In this document: one piece after another, positions 12,109 through 23,774 of the stretch
Position numbering within the stretch: position 1 is the first letter of the stretch
How the letters are laid out: each line of letters starts with the position of its first letter
DNA from: Marchantia polymorpha subsp. ruderalis
Lineage: Eukaryota; Streptophyta; Marchantiopsida; Marchantiales; Marchantiaceae
Assembly (NCBI GenBank): GCA_037833965.1
Contig: AP031351.1
Span: 20,348,501-20,412,500 of the forward strand
Reading direction: 5' to 3'
DNA: 64,000 nucleotides
The notes under the pieces: model-generated
Told to the model about the DNA's origin: nothing
Seen by the model: the letters and a program-made list of their open reading frames with translations, nothing else
The model's database searches: none
Program-made: the position numbers and the translations under genes

Positions 12109-12418
12109 TTGATTGCATATGGTTCCTTCCTGAGCTCAAATGGACCTTCAAGTAGCTGCAACAAAATAAAACCTTTTCTTGGCACTAAGACTTTAGTACG
12201 AAAATCATTCAGACTTCAACACGTCCCATTGCAATGCATTATTTACATTCAGCGATCCACCATCATCTAGTATCCTTACCTGCAGGTTCTGGACTTTGAG
12301 ACGAGACCCTAAACGTCCCCTGACTCACCTCCTGCAACCAAAAAGCGTTGGCAGACCTCGTCTCCAAAGTCTCCAAAGAATCAACTACCGATATGATCAG
12401 AATGGGATTCATGCTCCA
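12087..12418 (-). CDS. Two candidate exons of an unknown gene or pseudogene
   Basis: On the minus strand, 12418-12329 is a 30-codon open stretch bounded by an acceptor (TCTCACGTGCAG|TGG) and a donor (CAGGAG|GTGAGT). It contains MNPILIISVVDSLETLETRS. After an intron, 12155-12087 follows acceptor TTTTGTTGCAG with LLEGPFELRKEPYAIK and ends in TAA at 12087-12089. Both exons are phase 0, so they join in frame. I do not recognise the protein. The upstream part is missing, perhaps displaced by the retroelements to the right. Confidence 0.35.
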
Positions 12419-12497
12419 CTGCACGTGAGACAGAGACCAGTTAGCATGTTCAGTGTAAGGTCAAACGATGAACCAGTTGATCCATTTTTCTTCGTTT

Positions 12498-12655
12498 GTA
12501 GTCCACACTGTGGACTACAGTCATATGTCGTATGACTGTGGACTGTCACATACGAAAATATGACCATGAAGAGTATCAACCACCTCATACTCCACAGATG
12601 TATCTCCACAGTCATACGACAATATGACCATGGAGAGTATCAACCACCTCCACTA
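12498..12655. repeat. Short palindromes with a nearby direct repeat
   Basis: GTAGTCCACA and TGTGGACTAC form a 10-bp palindrome around one base at 12498-12518. ACAGTCATA and TATGACTGT follow as a 9-bp stem at 12517-12539. The string ATATGACCATG(A/G)AGAGTATCAACCACCTC then occurs twice about 70 bp apart (from ~12558 and ~12622). It may lie at the edge of the Copia A LTR. Confidence 0.7.
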
Positions 12656-12747
12656 AGTTGAGGCGAAAAATGCCATCTACTCGATATCCGAGAAACATAA
12701 TGTATTTGATAGACCTGCAGCTCAAGGGTGATTCAACAGCACAATAC

Positions 12748-13148
12748 TGTATAACAGAGTTCAAATTGATTTCATACACGAGAAAATTCATGGATCCCCA
12801 AGATCTCTTAGTACCGTAACCTCTATGTTTACAAACGCGACTGTATACCTGTTACATTGCCTCTGTGCTTACTAACCTAACTGTATACCTCATGTATACA
12901 TGTTACGGAGATTATTAACTTTCCAAAAGACTACTAAGTCTCAACCCTCTGCGCTACTCCTCTGCAGAAAGAGAAAACAGGCTGCGGTTATAAACTAAAC
13001 GGGCCAAGGTACACGACAAGCTTAAAGCAGCTTACTCACTTACCACATAAAACAAAGAGAAAACAAACATGTCACATGGTGTCACAAGAGTGACACGGAA
13101 GAGGCATAAGGTCATAAAGAAGGCCACTTCCTGATCTGTGTGTTGACA
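12748..13148 (-). repeat. Probable 3' LTR of Copia A (limits approximate)
   Basis: In the minus orientation this stretch follows the end of the Copia RNase H frame, which is where a 3' LTR belongs. It could begin TGTCAACACACAG and end CTGTTATACA. I found no second copy in the window to confirm the limits. The 5' LTR is not present, because Copia A is truncated at 20884. Confidence 0.35.
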
Positions 13149-13240
13149 AGATGCAACCACCCAGAACTAAACTAAAATAAGCTCAGGTTTTAACTGACAA
13201 ATCTTTCCCTAAACCCTGAGTACTTACTGAATTCTGACAA

Positions 13241-13582
13241 CACCAATCTTGGTTTGAAGTTTGTGAACTTTGACACATTCAAGCGGTTTCGTCAGAATGT
13301 CAGCAAGTTAGCCATCTGTGCTGATAAACTCTACGTCAATATGTCCATCTTCAACACATTTCTGATAAAAATGAAACCTTGTGTCAATATGCTTGTTGTG
13401 ATTGTGGAAGACACCAATCTTGGTTTGAAGTTTGTGAACTTTGACACATTCAAGCGGTTTCGTCAGAATGTCAGCAAGTTAGCCATCTGTGCTGATAAAC
13501 TCTACGTCAATATGTCCATCTTCAACACATTTCTGAATAAAATGAAACCTTGTGTCAATATGCTTGTTGTGATTGTGGAAGA
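13241..13582 (-). repeat. 171-bp in-frame tandem duplication in Copia A RNase H
   Basis: Bases 13241-13411 and 13412-13582 are nearly identical (from CACCAATCTTGGTTTGAAG onward). The unit is exactly 57 codons. On the minus strand it encodes the C-terminal RNase H segment, including HIDVEFISTDGQLADILTKP, so this motif occurs twice. The plus-strand open frame across it is a shadow. Confidence 0.9.
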
Positions 13583-15450
13583 CGGGATTTTTGCTGAGAG
13601 AGATTGCAGACTTGTTGTTCACTCTGAGTACAATGCACTCTGCCTCCTTGTTTCGCAACTCACCAAGTACCCGAGCTAACCAAACGCCCTAGCAGGCCGC
13701 TGTTGCCGCGGCAATGTACACCGCTTTGCATGAGGAAAGTCTGACGACCTTCTGCTTGTGCGACTGCCAACTGATAATGCTCTTGCCGAGGAAAAAGAGC
13801 ACGTTGGTAGTGCTCTTGCGGGTGTCGATATCGCCCGCCATATCACTATCGCTATACCCAACCAGCGCAACGTTGACATTTTTCCTCCCATACTGGCACC
13901 CATAATGCTGCGTTCTAGCAATATACCAGAGGATGTGCTTCACGGCAGCTAGGTGCTCGGTGGTAGAAGCCTCCATGAAACGGCTCAAGTACCCCACTGA
14001 GTACGCAATGTCAAGCCGTGTATGCACAAGATATCGGAGACTGCCGACGATGCTCCAATATGTTGTTGCGTCCGTCGTGGACGCGGTCGTCATCCTGCTA
14101 AGTTTGAACCATGGCTCCGTGAATACTAAGCAGGGGTTGCATCCCTTCATGCCACTCTTCTCAAGAATCTTGCCGGAGTAGGTGGTCTGATTCATGGAGA
14201 TACCTGTGGAATCTTGCTGCAACTCAATGCCGAGATAAAAGCAATCCAAGATCACTCATTTGAAACAGTTTCCTCATCTCCTCCTTGAATTGTGCGATCT
14301 CTAGCTCGTCATTGCCGGTGATTATTAGGTCGTCCATGTACACACTGACGAGAAGACGTGCCGCTCTTTCGCAGCGTGCATACATGGCGTGCTCTTACAT
14401 GCTCCGGGTAAATTTGAGCAAATATAAACAACTGTCAAGTTCAGCATTCTAAGCTCGCAACGCCTGACGTAATCCGTACAACACCTTGTCAAATCGCAAC
14501 ATTTTGTCGTCATTGCCACCGACGACGAAGCCGGCAGGTTGGAAGACGTACATTTTATCTTGTAGCTCACCCTTGAGTAAGGCGCTCTTTACATTCATGT
14601 GGTGTATGGACCATCCTTTGTGAGCAACGAGGGCGATCATTATGCGAACAGATTCCAAACGTGCCACAGGCACGAACATCTCATCAAAATTCACTCCCTA
14701 TCGCTGAACATAGCTCTTTGCGACAAGCCATGCTTTCAACTTCAAGACGTTGCCGTGACGTTGCGTTTCAGCTTAAATATCCATTTCAATCGGATTAGCT
14801 TGTGACATATGGGAAGATAAACAAGTTGCTGAGTACGATTGTCAATGATAGAACTCATCTCCTCATCCATAGGCGCTGTTAGTTGTCGTTGTTTTTGCCA
14901 CCTGGGAAAACGGAGTCTGTCGTTGCTTACCAGCAAGGCAACTGTCACAGAGTTGATTGACGGGTTTGATCTGCAATAGCCCGCGTATCATCTCGTGGAG
15001 TGCCAATCTTTGTAGAGCATCGAAGTTGAGATGTGTGTATCGTTGATGCCACTTCCACACATTGTCGCCCAGACGGGCAGCGAGGCACATTGGCCGAGCA
15101 ACGTCAAACGTGACGAAATCCAGGTTGTGTTCTGCTTGCTAGACTTTGATGAGCATATGTCGCTGCCGATCTCAAAGCCGAAGAATATTATGTTCAATGA
15201 GAATCTGGCAATTGTTCTTGTTTACCTACCCAAGACTTATGATGTTGCTACTCAATTGAAAAATGTAGTATACATCAATAAGTGCATGGTGTTCACCGTT
15301 CCGACAAACTAACAGGATTGTGTTGCGCCCCTTTATGTTTATCAGTGATAAGTCTTCAAAATTTACTTCTCTTATGATGATAATGTTGAGCTTGGTCAAA
15401 ACAAATTTGTGTCCTATCATGTGGTTGTTGGCGCACGTGTCCAAGAATCA
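13583..15450 (-). pseudogene. Copia A pol remnant: protease, pre-integrase, RT, RNase H
   Basis: Minus-strand pieces in order: a protease start with MDTCANNHMIG (~15444); a GAG-pre-integrase with HQRYTHLNFDAL and CDSCLAGKQ (15090-14863); RT N-terminus (KLIRLKWIFKLKR; then FVPVARLESVRIMIALVAHK at 14694); the RT active site YMDD at 14340-14329; then SLRYLVHTRLDIAYSVGYLS and RNase H from ~14100 to 13583. The integrase catalytic core is absent: the pre-integrase segment runs within ~20-60 bases into the RT start near 14880-14950. Several frame breaks separate the blocks. It is a Ty1/Copia polyprotein in family and is not functional. Confidence 0.9.
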
Positions 15451-16326
15451 GGTATTGTCGAGTTGCATGTCCTTGGCAAGATTCACATGCATCTCAACAA
15501 GCGACACTCGTTTGATGATGCCGGTTACTTGTGTTGTTGGTGTCATCTTGCATGTTGTGAAATCTGAGACACCAATTGCTTTCTGCATGATCGTTGTCAT
15601 CAGCAGAGTTGAACTTTCAGGATTGTCAATCGTGCATGCTTGCGCAAAAAGTAATGTCAGTTACTCCTTGTTGACTTTGGCAAGGTTTGCACGTTGTTGT
15701 CCTTTGCATTCACGTCGTGATGCATTGAAGTCCTTAGAAAAATATCCCAACTTGTTGCAATTGAAACACTTTACTTGCGACATGTCACAATCTGCCTTAT
15801 TGTCGCAAACGATACGTTTGGCGTTCTTGCATGCACCAGGTTGCGGTTTAGGGCAACTTTTTGTTACATTGTTGTTGCCGTTGGAGCTCAAACCATGTCC
15901 GAGCTTGCGTTGTCTCATTTGCACATCCCGTTCTTCATTGGTGACTAGAAGTCGTGTACATGAGCTTTGCGTGTCCCAAACCACATCTCTCCTCAGTAGT
16001 GTGAAGACGTCCAATAAGGTACTCCATCATCATGGCATTTAGATCGAACATTGTTTCGATCGACCATGCAATATAACCATGCAATCTGTGAAAACTGAGG
16101 CTGAACAACTTGAAGGATATTCTCGACCATCCTCACTTCCGACAAGATCGCCTAGTATACGCAGGTTGTTGACAATCCCTGTGATTTGTAAACTAAAGTC
16201 ATCAAGCGTTTTGCCATCCTTGAAGGCGATATGTTCCAACTCCTTGTGCAATCGCTGAGCTATCGCTGCTTAAGCGCGATCTATACCATACGCATCACCT
16301 TGATGGTTTTCTATACTTCTTTGGCT
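15451..16326 (-). pseudogene. Copia A gag, C-terminal part
   Basis: The minus strand reads a UBN2-type gag segment (KTLDDFSLQITGIVNNLRIL, ~16215) followed by a basic region and a degenerate zinc knuckle CFNCNKLGYFSKDF (~15760), in which the His and last Cys of CX2CX4HX4C are Tyr and Phe. Multiple stops are present. The N-terminal part of the same gag (MKINLQVQGVWEVI, SDRDDMLALSA) lies at 20871-20716 beyond the inserted solo LTR. Confidence 0.85.
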
Positions 16327-17091
16327 TGCAACCTCCGGGCTGACTCTCACTAAGATTTAACTCAGATGGCTTTGTGATAGCTCATCATGGCTCTAGAAGA
16401 CTAGGATTTTCACTCATATTCATGTCCCAAACACCGTCTCTTTCTCTCTTACACAAACTCTCAGTACATCACACAAACTCACAAACTCAAACACACGTCG
16501 ATACTTCAAGATACTGAAAAACCTCACTCTTTCATTCATAAAACAAGTCCTCACACATAAACTCTCCATGAACTTGCTTGAGAGGTGCTACTCTACCTCT
16601 CTATTTATACTACTTGAGAAATTACCATAATAACATCTGATAATTTTTCCTTTCACTTTTACCTAGGTAGATTTGACTAACCCACTATACGTGACATACA
16701 TTGGCCTATCTATACCTTCTAGAAGTTTTCAGAATCCAAGGTTGAGGTGGCGACATGCAATTGGAAGCTTTAAAACTTCTAGAAGCTTCTTAGCCACTAA
16801 GTCAACATTAGACTTAGTCTAGCCAATCATCTTTCATACATTTAGTCAAACCAATCAAATCCAAGCTTATAGTCAAATATCTAATCCTTTGGAATCTAGA
16901 TTTTTGTAAAAGACAAAATAGAAATGCTCACCCCACTCTTCTAGAACTCCGCTAATTATTCCGCCAACTATAGACATTATAGCTAAATTTAATCATGAAT
17001 AGATAAACTTAGTTATAACTAACTGGTTTAGTCATAACTAGCTAGACCTATATATGTCTTGGCTAATTCTCATTAATCACTTGACTACTTC

Positions 17092-20000
17092 TTTAATGAG
17101 AGACAAATACCAAAATGGAGCATAATGGTACATATATGTTCCCACGAGGACAAAAACAACCACAAAAGTCACGATTTGTCACAGAATAACATTCTATTAA
17201 AGAGTTTCACTTCTTAGGCCAATGCCACTCCCAGAAGACACTACCCAGCTAGAGCTGAAGACCCACAGAGTAGTGCATAACCACACTCACAGCCTGAAAC
17301 TTTTCCAAACAACGCTTGTAGGAATCGCTTGCAACTCCACATTTATATTTCAGGGGAAAAACTTCCCAGCATTGCATACATCTCAATCCACTGACCCGAA
17401 TACTCAGACCCGAATATGCTTAAATCCCAGAAAGCCTCGACTGCTCAGAACACTCGAGCCGAATACTCACAACTTCTGATGCAGTAACTTCAACAAACAG
17501 GAGCGCACCGTGCCTTAGGCCTGGATCACACACCAACACACAGACATAGTGGATACAGATTCATAATCAAGACAAGCCAATTGACAGAAAAGCCCCCCAA
17601 GGAAAGAGCCTTGGGCCTCTTTATTCACAATGGAAACTATGGGATATCAATCGCATGAGGCGAATAGGTCTCAGGGGCTGTGCCGTCCGATGTAACGGTT
17701 ACAACATCGTCTGAACTACTATCTACTTCTAATCTACGCAACACGTTTACAATCTCTACTTCTACATTCTAGCGTGCCTCATTCAATCCCTCTGAAAATG
17801 TGTTAACTAACTTTACAATCTGTTTGTGTATTGTGGATCCGCTGGTCTTTGCGCTCACCAGCCGTCGCTCGAGTGAATCTAACTTCATCCACTTCACCGA
17901 GTCCAATCTCCACATTGCGAACCCGTTCATGCACTTCTCTAACTGCAATTTCAACTCGTTGGTTGACTCCTCCCGCAGCTAACGGTAGACCTCCTCTGTC
18001 TTTTCCATTCTCCTTTGCAACTCTTCCGATCTCATCTCCGCCTTCCCTAACTGCTCTCGTAACCGTCGACAGTCGGATTCAACCTTTAATTTACATTCGA
18101 CCTCAGAAGACTTAGCTGACTCGCAATCTGCCAATTTCTTGGCCCAATCCGCTAACTTTTTTCATGCTTCTGGTTTCCCGCCGACAGACTTGCTGATAGC
18201 TCCTCCGCACGTTGGAATTCCATTTCACACTTCGCCTCAATCTCCGAAATTTTGCTACAAAGATCTTCCTCCGCCGTCTTCGCCTCTGCGATTTTGCCCC
18301 AAAGTTCTTCGGCAATACGAACTTCTTCGGCTCTTCAGGCTTCCACCTTAGCAAGTTCCTCGATATGCATCTTCTCTCGTTTCTCCGCAGCAGTGATCAA
18401 CCGCTGTGATCTTTTGATTGCTGCGTCGTAAGCTTCTCTCGATTTCTTCAATCTCGCCATCAAATTCACTGTTACTTTCTGGGCATTCTCATTAGAGATA
18501 CGAAGTCTTCCACAGGTCTCTTCCAACTCTTCACAGCGCCCGGATTCCTTCTCTAGATTCAGCTGCAACACTTCACACTCAGTTTTCTTCTCCCGAAGCT
18601 GGGCTTCTCGCTCCCGCAATGTCGACTTCACTGTCGCGCACTCGGATGACAAGGTTGCAGCTCGCTCCTGCGCCAATGCAGTTGCGGAATCCCACTCCCT
18701 CTTTACTACAACTGCTCTCTTGAGCTTCAACCTATTCCTAATCATCGGTACATAGAATCCTAGCTCCTCCGATACATCATACTTCCCTCTCTTCCAGTCC
18801 AAATACTTCAACAATGGAAATACACTATCTTGCAAGAATTCAAGAAATGTAATTTCCAATGCCTTCACGTCTTCACCCAAAGCCTTCTTCCCTTCTTCGG
18901 GTCTCATCTCTTCCACCGGAGATGTCGGCAGTATAATGCCCTCGGCTTCTACCACCGTCCCTCCTATTCGTGCGACAACCTGCTCTAGAATCTCCTCGCT
19001 CAAAGTGGACCCCTTCTCCAGGTCCTCGTTCATATTCAGTTGTGGTGTCTCTTCGCCCTGCGCAGACCGTGTCTGCTTCGAAGACAGAGAAATCGGACTT
19101 ACCAACTCCGTTTCCTCCTTCAAAGGTTCTGCCGGTATGTCTGCTAGAACTTCGATTGACACCTCCGAAGATACTCCTATCTCCACAGGCCGTATTACCT
19201 CGCTAGCTGCGACTTTGAATGTGTTCACAATGGGTGCTACCGTCTTCTCCACGCTGCTGTCCGACACCTCAGTTGTCACCATCCTCCGATTCGGCCTCTT
19301 CTTTGGTCTTGTGCGAGCTTTGTGCTGCCTCGCTCCATCTACATCCATATTCACCCTTCTTACCTCGTGGGCAAATTCTTCCTCGTCATCACTCACGACC
19401 TTCCTTCTCTTCGCCAATCGTCTTTATGGCTTCTCCCGTCTCTGAACCACGTCCACATGAACTAGTCCTCGAGCTGTTGTGTGTGTTGGGATTGAGGAGG
19501 GTCGGTTGTTGTCTTCGGTCCCTTCACTGGACTCCGCTGTCAAGGTTTTTCGCTCTCTCGGAAATCTCTTCTCCTCCTCCCTCGTAAGCAATCCCATTCC
19601 TCGAAAAAAATTCACCAGAAAGGGAGTGATGTGATTGGTCAAAAGTCCCGTCCACCGGGAGCTTGCATTCAGCCAGACAAGATCGTGAAAGATCTTTGCC
19701 CAATGTACTTTCTGTCCCTTCAGGATGCGTTCGAAGAACCCTACTTGCCAGGCCGTCACATAAGTCGTGCGCGCCGGCCGTAAGATGTGCATGATCCCCA
19801 AGGCGATCGCCCTTCTCTTCGGATCTTTATAATCGACAGTCTTCCATCCATTCGTCCCCTGTCTTCCAGACTCGAAGAGAGGCCCGTAAGAAAAATCCTC
19901 GCCGCGTGTAAGTCCTACGCTATTCTTCTCAAATACCAGATCTCCTTCGTTGCCCGTACAGGATCCCAGTACCTTCGTTCAATGCTCGATGGTCCACAAC

Positions 20001-20673
20001 ATGGGATTACCGCGGAGCTCCTCGCCTTCGGTCGTGCTCTTGTCCATTACCTCCTTGCAGATACTCGCCAAGACGCAATTCCAATTCCACAAAAGGAATT
20101 CAAGCCGCAATTCACTCAACTCGCGTCTGAAGGGTCTCAATTCCTCGTAAGGCACCTTCAAGGGTACCAATTTCCTCACCTTCTCACTCTTCTGGGCGCC
20201 ATGTCTTCAATTTGCGTTTCGCTAATCGCGGGTTGGATCGATTTCACTTCCTCTCTCTCTCGCTCGTTCTTGCTCGATATCGCAATGTCGGCGCGAAGTC
20301 TCCTCGTACGGCCTTTACCTTCGAAGCCCTAACATTGCCTCTTTCCACGCCCAGTAGAACTCGCGACGCGTGCGAACATCGTCCGGTCCGTTGCGTGATT
20401 TGAAATTGATTCCAATGTCTTCGCCGAAGACGTAGCTCTACGTGATTTGAAATTGATTCCAATATCTTCGCCGAAGACGTAGCTCTTCGTACATCCAGAA
20501 AAGGATGCGCCGAAGACACGAAGATCCGAAGATCTTCGGACGTAGACAAATTCTAACTAATTCTATTATTTCTCCTAAGGAGCTGCTCATTCTAACTCTA
20601 ACAACTACTTTCTAAACAAATATCTTTTAGTTTTGTTGATTTTTAAAGAAAAACAAAAGAACTAGTCACCACA
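17092..20673 (-). mobile_element. TGT...ACA element, 3.5-kb family, copy 1
   Basis: The insertion is bounded by the direct repeat ACTTC at 17087-17091 and 20674-20678. The left end TTTAATGAGAGACAAATAC is a mutated form of TGTAATGACAGACAAATAC in copy 2; the right end is ACTAGTCACCACA. Copy 1 is 3582 bp and aligns with copy 2 (56082-60384) along its whole length apart from the LTR inside copy 2. There is no reverse transcriptase, integrase or transposase. The main content is a minus-strand coiled-coil gene. It could be a very long solo LTR with an internal gene, or a non-autonomous retroelement. Confidence 0.85.
17625..20202 (-). pseudogene. Coiled-coil protein of the TGT...ACA element (broken)
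   Basis: The frame would start at ATG 20202 (MAP...) and end at 17625-17627, beside a polyadenylation-like AATAAAG. The N-terminal ~250 residues look globular, with ILRPARTTYVTAWQV and SRWTGLLTNHITPFLVNFFR. A basic/acidic patch LAKRRKVVSDDEEE, possibly a nuclear signal, follows. After a Ser/Glu-rich linker comes a long Glu/Lys/Arg heptad-rich coiled coil (about 18700 down to 17900). The largest intact segment is 360 codons (19417-18335). Frameshifts near 20190 and stops near 19980, 19420 and 18330 break it. I recognise the family from liverwort gene models (memory only). No enzymatic domain is visible, and function is unknown. Confidence 0.8.
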
Positions 20674-20904
20674 ACTTCTACAACTTGATACACATATGCA
20701 ACATCCGGTCTCACATGCCGTTGTCTTAACGGCAAATGCGTCCATCATCTCCGGCAGAGCCACCCGTATGTATGCGGAGAGCGCAAGCATGTCATCGCGG
20801 TCACTCACGTCATGAACACCTTTGATGACCTCCCACACGCCTTGAACTTGCAAATTGATCTTCATTATCAACGCCCATTTGATGTAATTTGTGCAAGGCT
20901 AGAG

Positions 20905-22946
20905 TAAGTTAAAGCTTCACTCAACCAAAAAAAATGCATTCTTTGATGTTAGTAAGATTTATTGTTGGTGCATATCATCTCTAAGAATGGTATTGCGGTG
21001 GATACAAAAAAGGTGACGCGGATCATGGAGTTAACTTTTTCGGTGACCTTGATCAAGTTGATGCAATTCTGTGATATGATGGGAGACTATCAACGGTTCA
21101 TCTTGTACTTCTCCAATAAAGCTTATACTTTGACTAACTACATGAAGAAGGGAGTAGAGTACGAACTCATCTTCAAAGATGAAGAAGCAAAGATGACATT
21201 TGATATTCTCAAGAAAATGTTGAAGACAGTTTCAATTTCGGCGAAATCGGATCAAAATAAACCTTTTTATTTTTATACAGATGCATCAAATATTGATGTA
21301 GGATGCACCTTACATCAATTTGATGATGAAAAGCATGATCATCCAATTACTTAGACTAGTAGACAGATGTTACAAACGTAGAAGAACTATTCAGTGACAG
21401 AATGAGAAGCATTGATTGTGATCTTTTCGCTTAAGAAGTTTCCACAATATTTTTTGTATGAAAGAGTCACTATAATGACTAATCATAAGGCCTTGAAATA
21501 TGTTTTCAACAAGTCTAATGGTGAGGAGAGTATAGTTAGATGGAGGCTACTACTAGCAAAGTTTGATTATATCATTTAGAATCGATCCGAAAAAAAACAT
21601 GCTAATGCGAATTTGATGTCAAGAGAATATGATGACAAAGAAGATCAATTGGTGAATTACACTTTTCCAGACAAAGATTTGTTGGTCATGAACACTATGA
21701 CATTGGTACGAGAGGAGTATAAAGAGATTTGAAAGTTTATCTTCAAATAAAAATTTCCTCAACTTATGTATTTGAGAAAAAAATGCATTGTTAAAGAAAT
21801 GTCAACCCTATATGATCATGAAAACTGTGCTATTTCTTTAAAAAGTTGACGGTCTTCTGCAAAGTGCAACTCATGAAGAAGTTTCACGAAGGTGTAATGT
21901 GTGGAGAACATTTTGTGAAGAAGTTAACTGACTTCAAAATCCTTGATGCTAGTTATAATTAGAAGCATATTTTCAAAGATTATATGAAGTTTTGCAAGAG
22001 TTGTGATGTGTGTTAAGCTTTTGCTATAAAGTACATGAAAATCACTCTTTTGATTTTAATTCCAATGTTAGTTACTTATAAAAAAAAACAAGATAAAGTT
22101 TTTGAAAGTACTTTGAATTTTATTTCTTGGGGTGATAAGTTTATTGTGATAACTATAGATTATTTTATCAAATGGGTAGAGACAATATCACTTTAATCTA
22201 CTAACGAGAAGGAGATTGATAAGTTTTTGTATGAGAAAATCATAACCAGATTTGATTGTACCTTGAAGGTGGTATTAGATAGAGGAGGAGAGTTTGTGAG
22301 AAGTATCAATCAAGCAATTTTAGATAATTTTTTCATCAAGTCTTGAGTGACCACTTTCTACAAACCTCATGCTAATGGGTTGTCGGAGCGGACCAACTAC
22401 ACTCTTTGTATGATGTTGATCAAAGATGGAGACATGGAAGGAAGCAAGCAAAACTGGAACAAGATATTGCATGCTATCTTGTGGAAGTATCAGATAATGT
22501 GTAAGACATCTACCGGATATTCATTTTTTTGGATGTTATATGAAGTTGAGTCAAAGCTTGCTAGACAATTTGACTTGATTACCTTCATTATAATCCAACA
22601 AAGGTTGAAAAAAACGAATAAAGGAGAAGTCATCAAGTTTCGTCAACAACAATTGATGGAGTTGGAGGTAGTTCGAGCTCCAGCCATGGTACGAATAAAG
22701 GGGGCTCAACAGGTACAAAAGAATTATCATGACAAACAAATGAAAATCAAACCGTTGAAGGAAGATGATTGGATGAGGCTCTTTGATGCAATTAGATTCA
22801 AGAGAGCTAGGAAAAAGTTTATTCCTAAGTATTTTGGACCTTTCAAAATTGGGATGGTGTGTAAAAACTTCACTTATGATACCAAGAAGCTAGGAGGAAA
22901 GCTCTTTGATCAAGTCATCCACGACAAGTTGAAACTATTTCATTGA
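20905..22946 (+). pseudogene. Ty3/Gypsy pol remnant: RT end, RNase H, integrase
   Basis: It opens with the RT end (KLHSTKKNAFFDV, then HIISKNGIAVDTKKVTRIME and the QRFILYFSNKA region), then RNase H (PFYFYTDASNIDVGCTLHQF, ~21260) and a zinc-binding end CKSCDVC (~21995). The integrase core has TIDYFIKW, DRGGEF and ANGLSERTN, so all three acidic positions are still visible, and the C-terminal domain includes KFIPKYFGPFKI. At least ten in-frame stops show it is dead. Most of RT, protease and gag are missing on the left, where it abuts Copia A. An LTR follows 53 bp after its stop. Confidence 0.88.
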
Positions 22947-22999
22947 AGATTCAATTCCTTCACTTAGAGTACGTAGTGAAATCTTATTCCGAAGTTAAA

Positions 23000-23774
23000 T
23001 GTAAAACATGTTGTTATATGTGTATTATAGTATTATGAATATTCAGAAAGTGAAGTATGATTTGCCTAGATATAGCTAAGTCTAGTTAGTTATGACAAAG
23101 TCTAGTCAATTTAACTAAATTTATCTAGCCAGGACTAAGTTTAGCTATAATGTTTATATTTAGCAAAATAGTTAAAGGGATTCTAGAAGATTATAATTAA
23201 CACTTCTATTTTATCTTTTATAAAAATCTAGATTTGAAAACAAACATTTTTTTTACTACAATATTAGATTTGATTGGTTTGACTTAGTGTATGAAAGATC
23301 ATTGGTTACACTAAGACCAATGTGGGTTTAAAGTAAGTGAATAGAAGTTTGAAAGCTTCCAATAACGTGTTGTTACCTCAACCTTGTGATTAAAAATATT
23401 TAGAAGATTTAGATAGAATAATGACACATTGCTACGTATGGAAAGTAGTCAAACCTACAAAGATTTATCTTGGTGAAAGTAAGTTTGGAATTAATAATCA
23501 CATGTTATTACGGTAATTTATTCTAATAGTTAAGTGTAGAGGTAGAGTAGAGACTTTCAAGCAAGTTTGAAGAGTTCATTGTGTGAAGACTTGTTTCATC
23601 AATGAGGAGATTTTTTAAATCTTTAAGTTTCAATGTGTGTGATGAGTGGAGAGATTGTGTGAGAAGTTGCTTGGAACATGAGCATGAAAATATATCTTAA
23701 CCTTCTATTTACATGATGAGCTATCAAAAAGCCAATAGAGTTAAATCTGAGTGAGAGTCAGTCCAGAGATTGCA
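23000..23774 (+). repeat. LTR of the Gypsy element
   Basis: The 775-bp stretch starts TGTAAAACATGTTGTTATATG and ends CAGTCCAGAGATTGCA. It is the reverse-oriented equivalent of the solo LTRs at 16327-20715 and 57952-58723. Lying just after a Gypsy integrase, it assigns the solo LTR family to Ty3/Gypsy. It is more diverged than the solo copies. No convincing polypurine tract precedes it. Confidence 0.75.

Larger units (their letters stand above)
16327..20715 (-). mobile_element. Solo LTR (Gypsy-associated family) in Copia A gag, itself interrupted
   Basis: The plus-strand sequence starts TGCAACCTCCGGGCTGA at 16327 and ends CATATGCAACATCCGGTCTCACA at 20715, with the 17092-20673 element inserted inside. 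Without that insertion it is ~0.8 kb. It closely matches the solo LTR at 57952-58723, and its reverse complement matches the LTR at 23000-23774. The flanks TTTGGCT and TGCCGTT suggest a decayed 4-5 bp target duplication. No gag or pol of its own is present, hence a solo LTR. Confidence 0.85.
12748..20884 (-). mobile_element. Copia A: decayed, nested Ty1/Copia retrotransposon
   Basis: The minus strand carries, from right to left, gag start (20871-20716), a solo LTR insertion (16327-20715), the rest of gag (16326 to ~15450), protease, GAG-pre-integrase, reverse transcriptase and RNase H (to 13241), then a probable 3' LTR. Reading across the solo LTR joins AVKTTA to AKEV(stop)KTIKVMRM, the usual Copia gag order, so the LTR split one continuous gag. 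The element is broken by stops, frameshifts and an integrase deletion. Its 5' end is replaced by Gypsy sequence near 20900. Confidence 0.85.

Noticed and set aside
13254..13679. 141-codon plus-strand frame with an internal repeat
   Set aside because: Antisense of the duplicated Copia RNase H segment; the repeat is explained by the 171-bp duplication.
18936..19587. Plus-strand Ser/Thr-rich frames
   Set aside because: Antisense of the element-encoded coiled-coil gene; the same shadow appears at 58772-59354.
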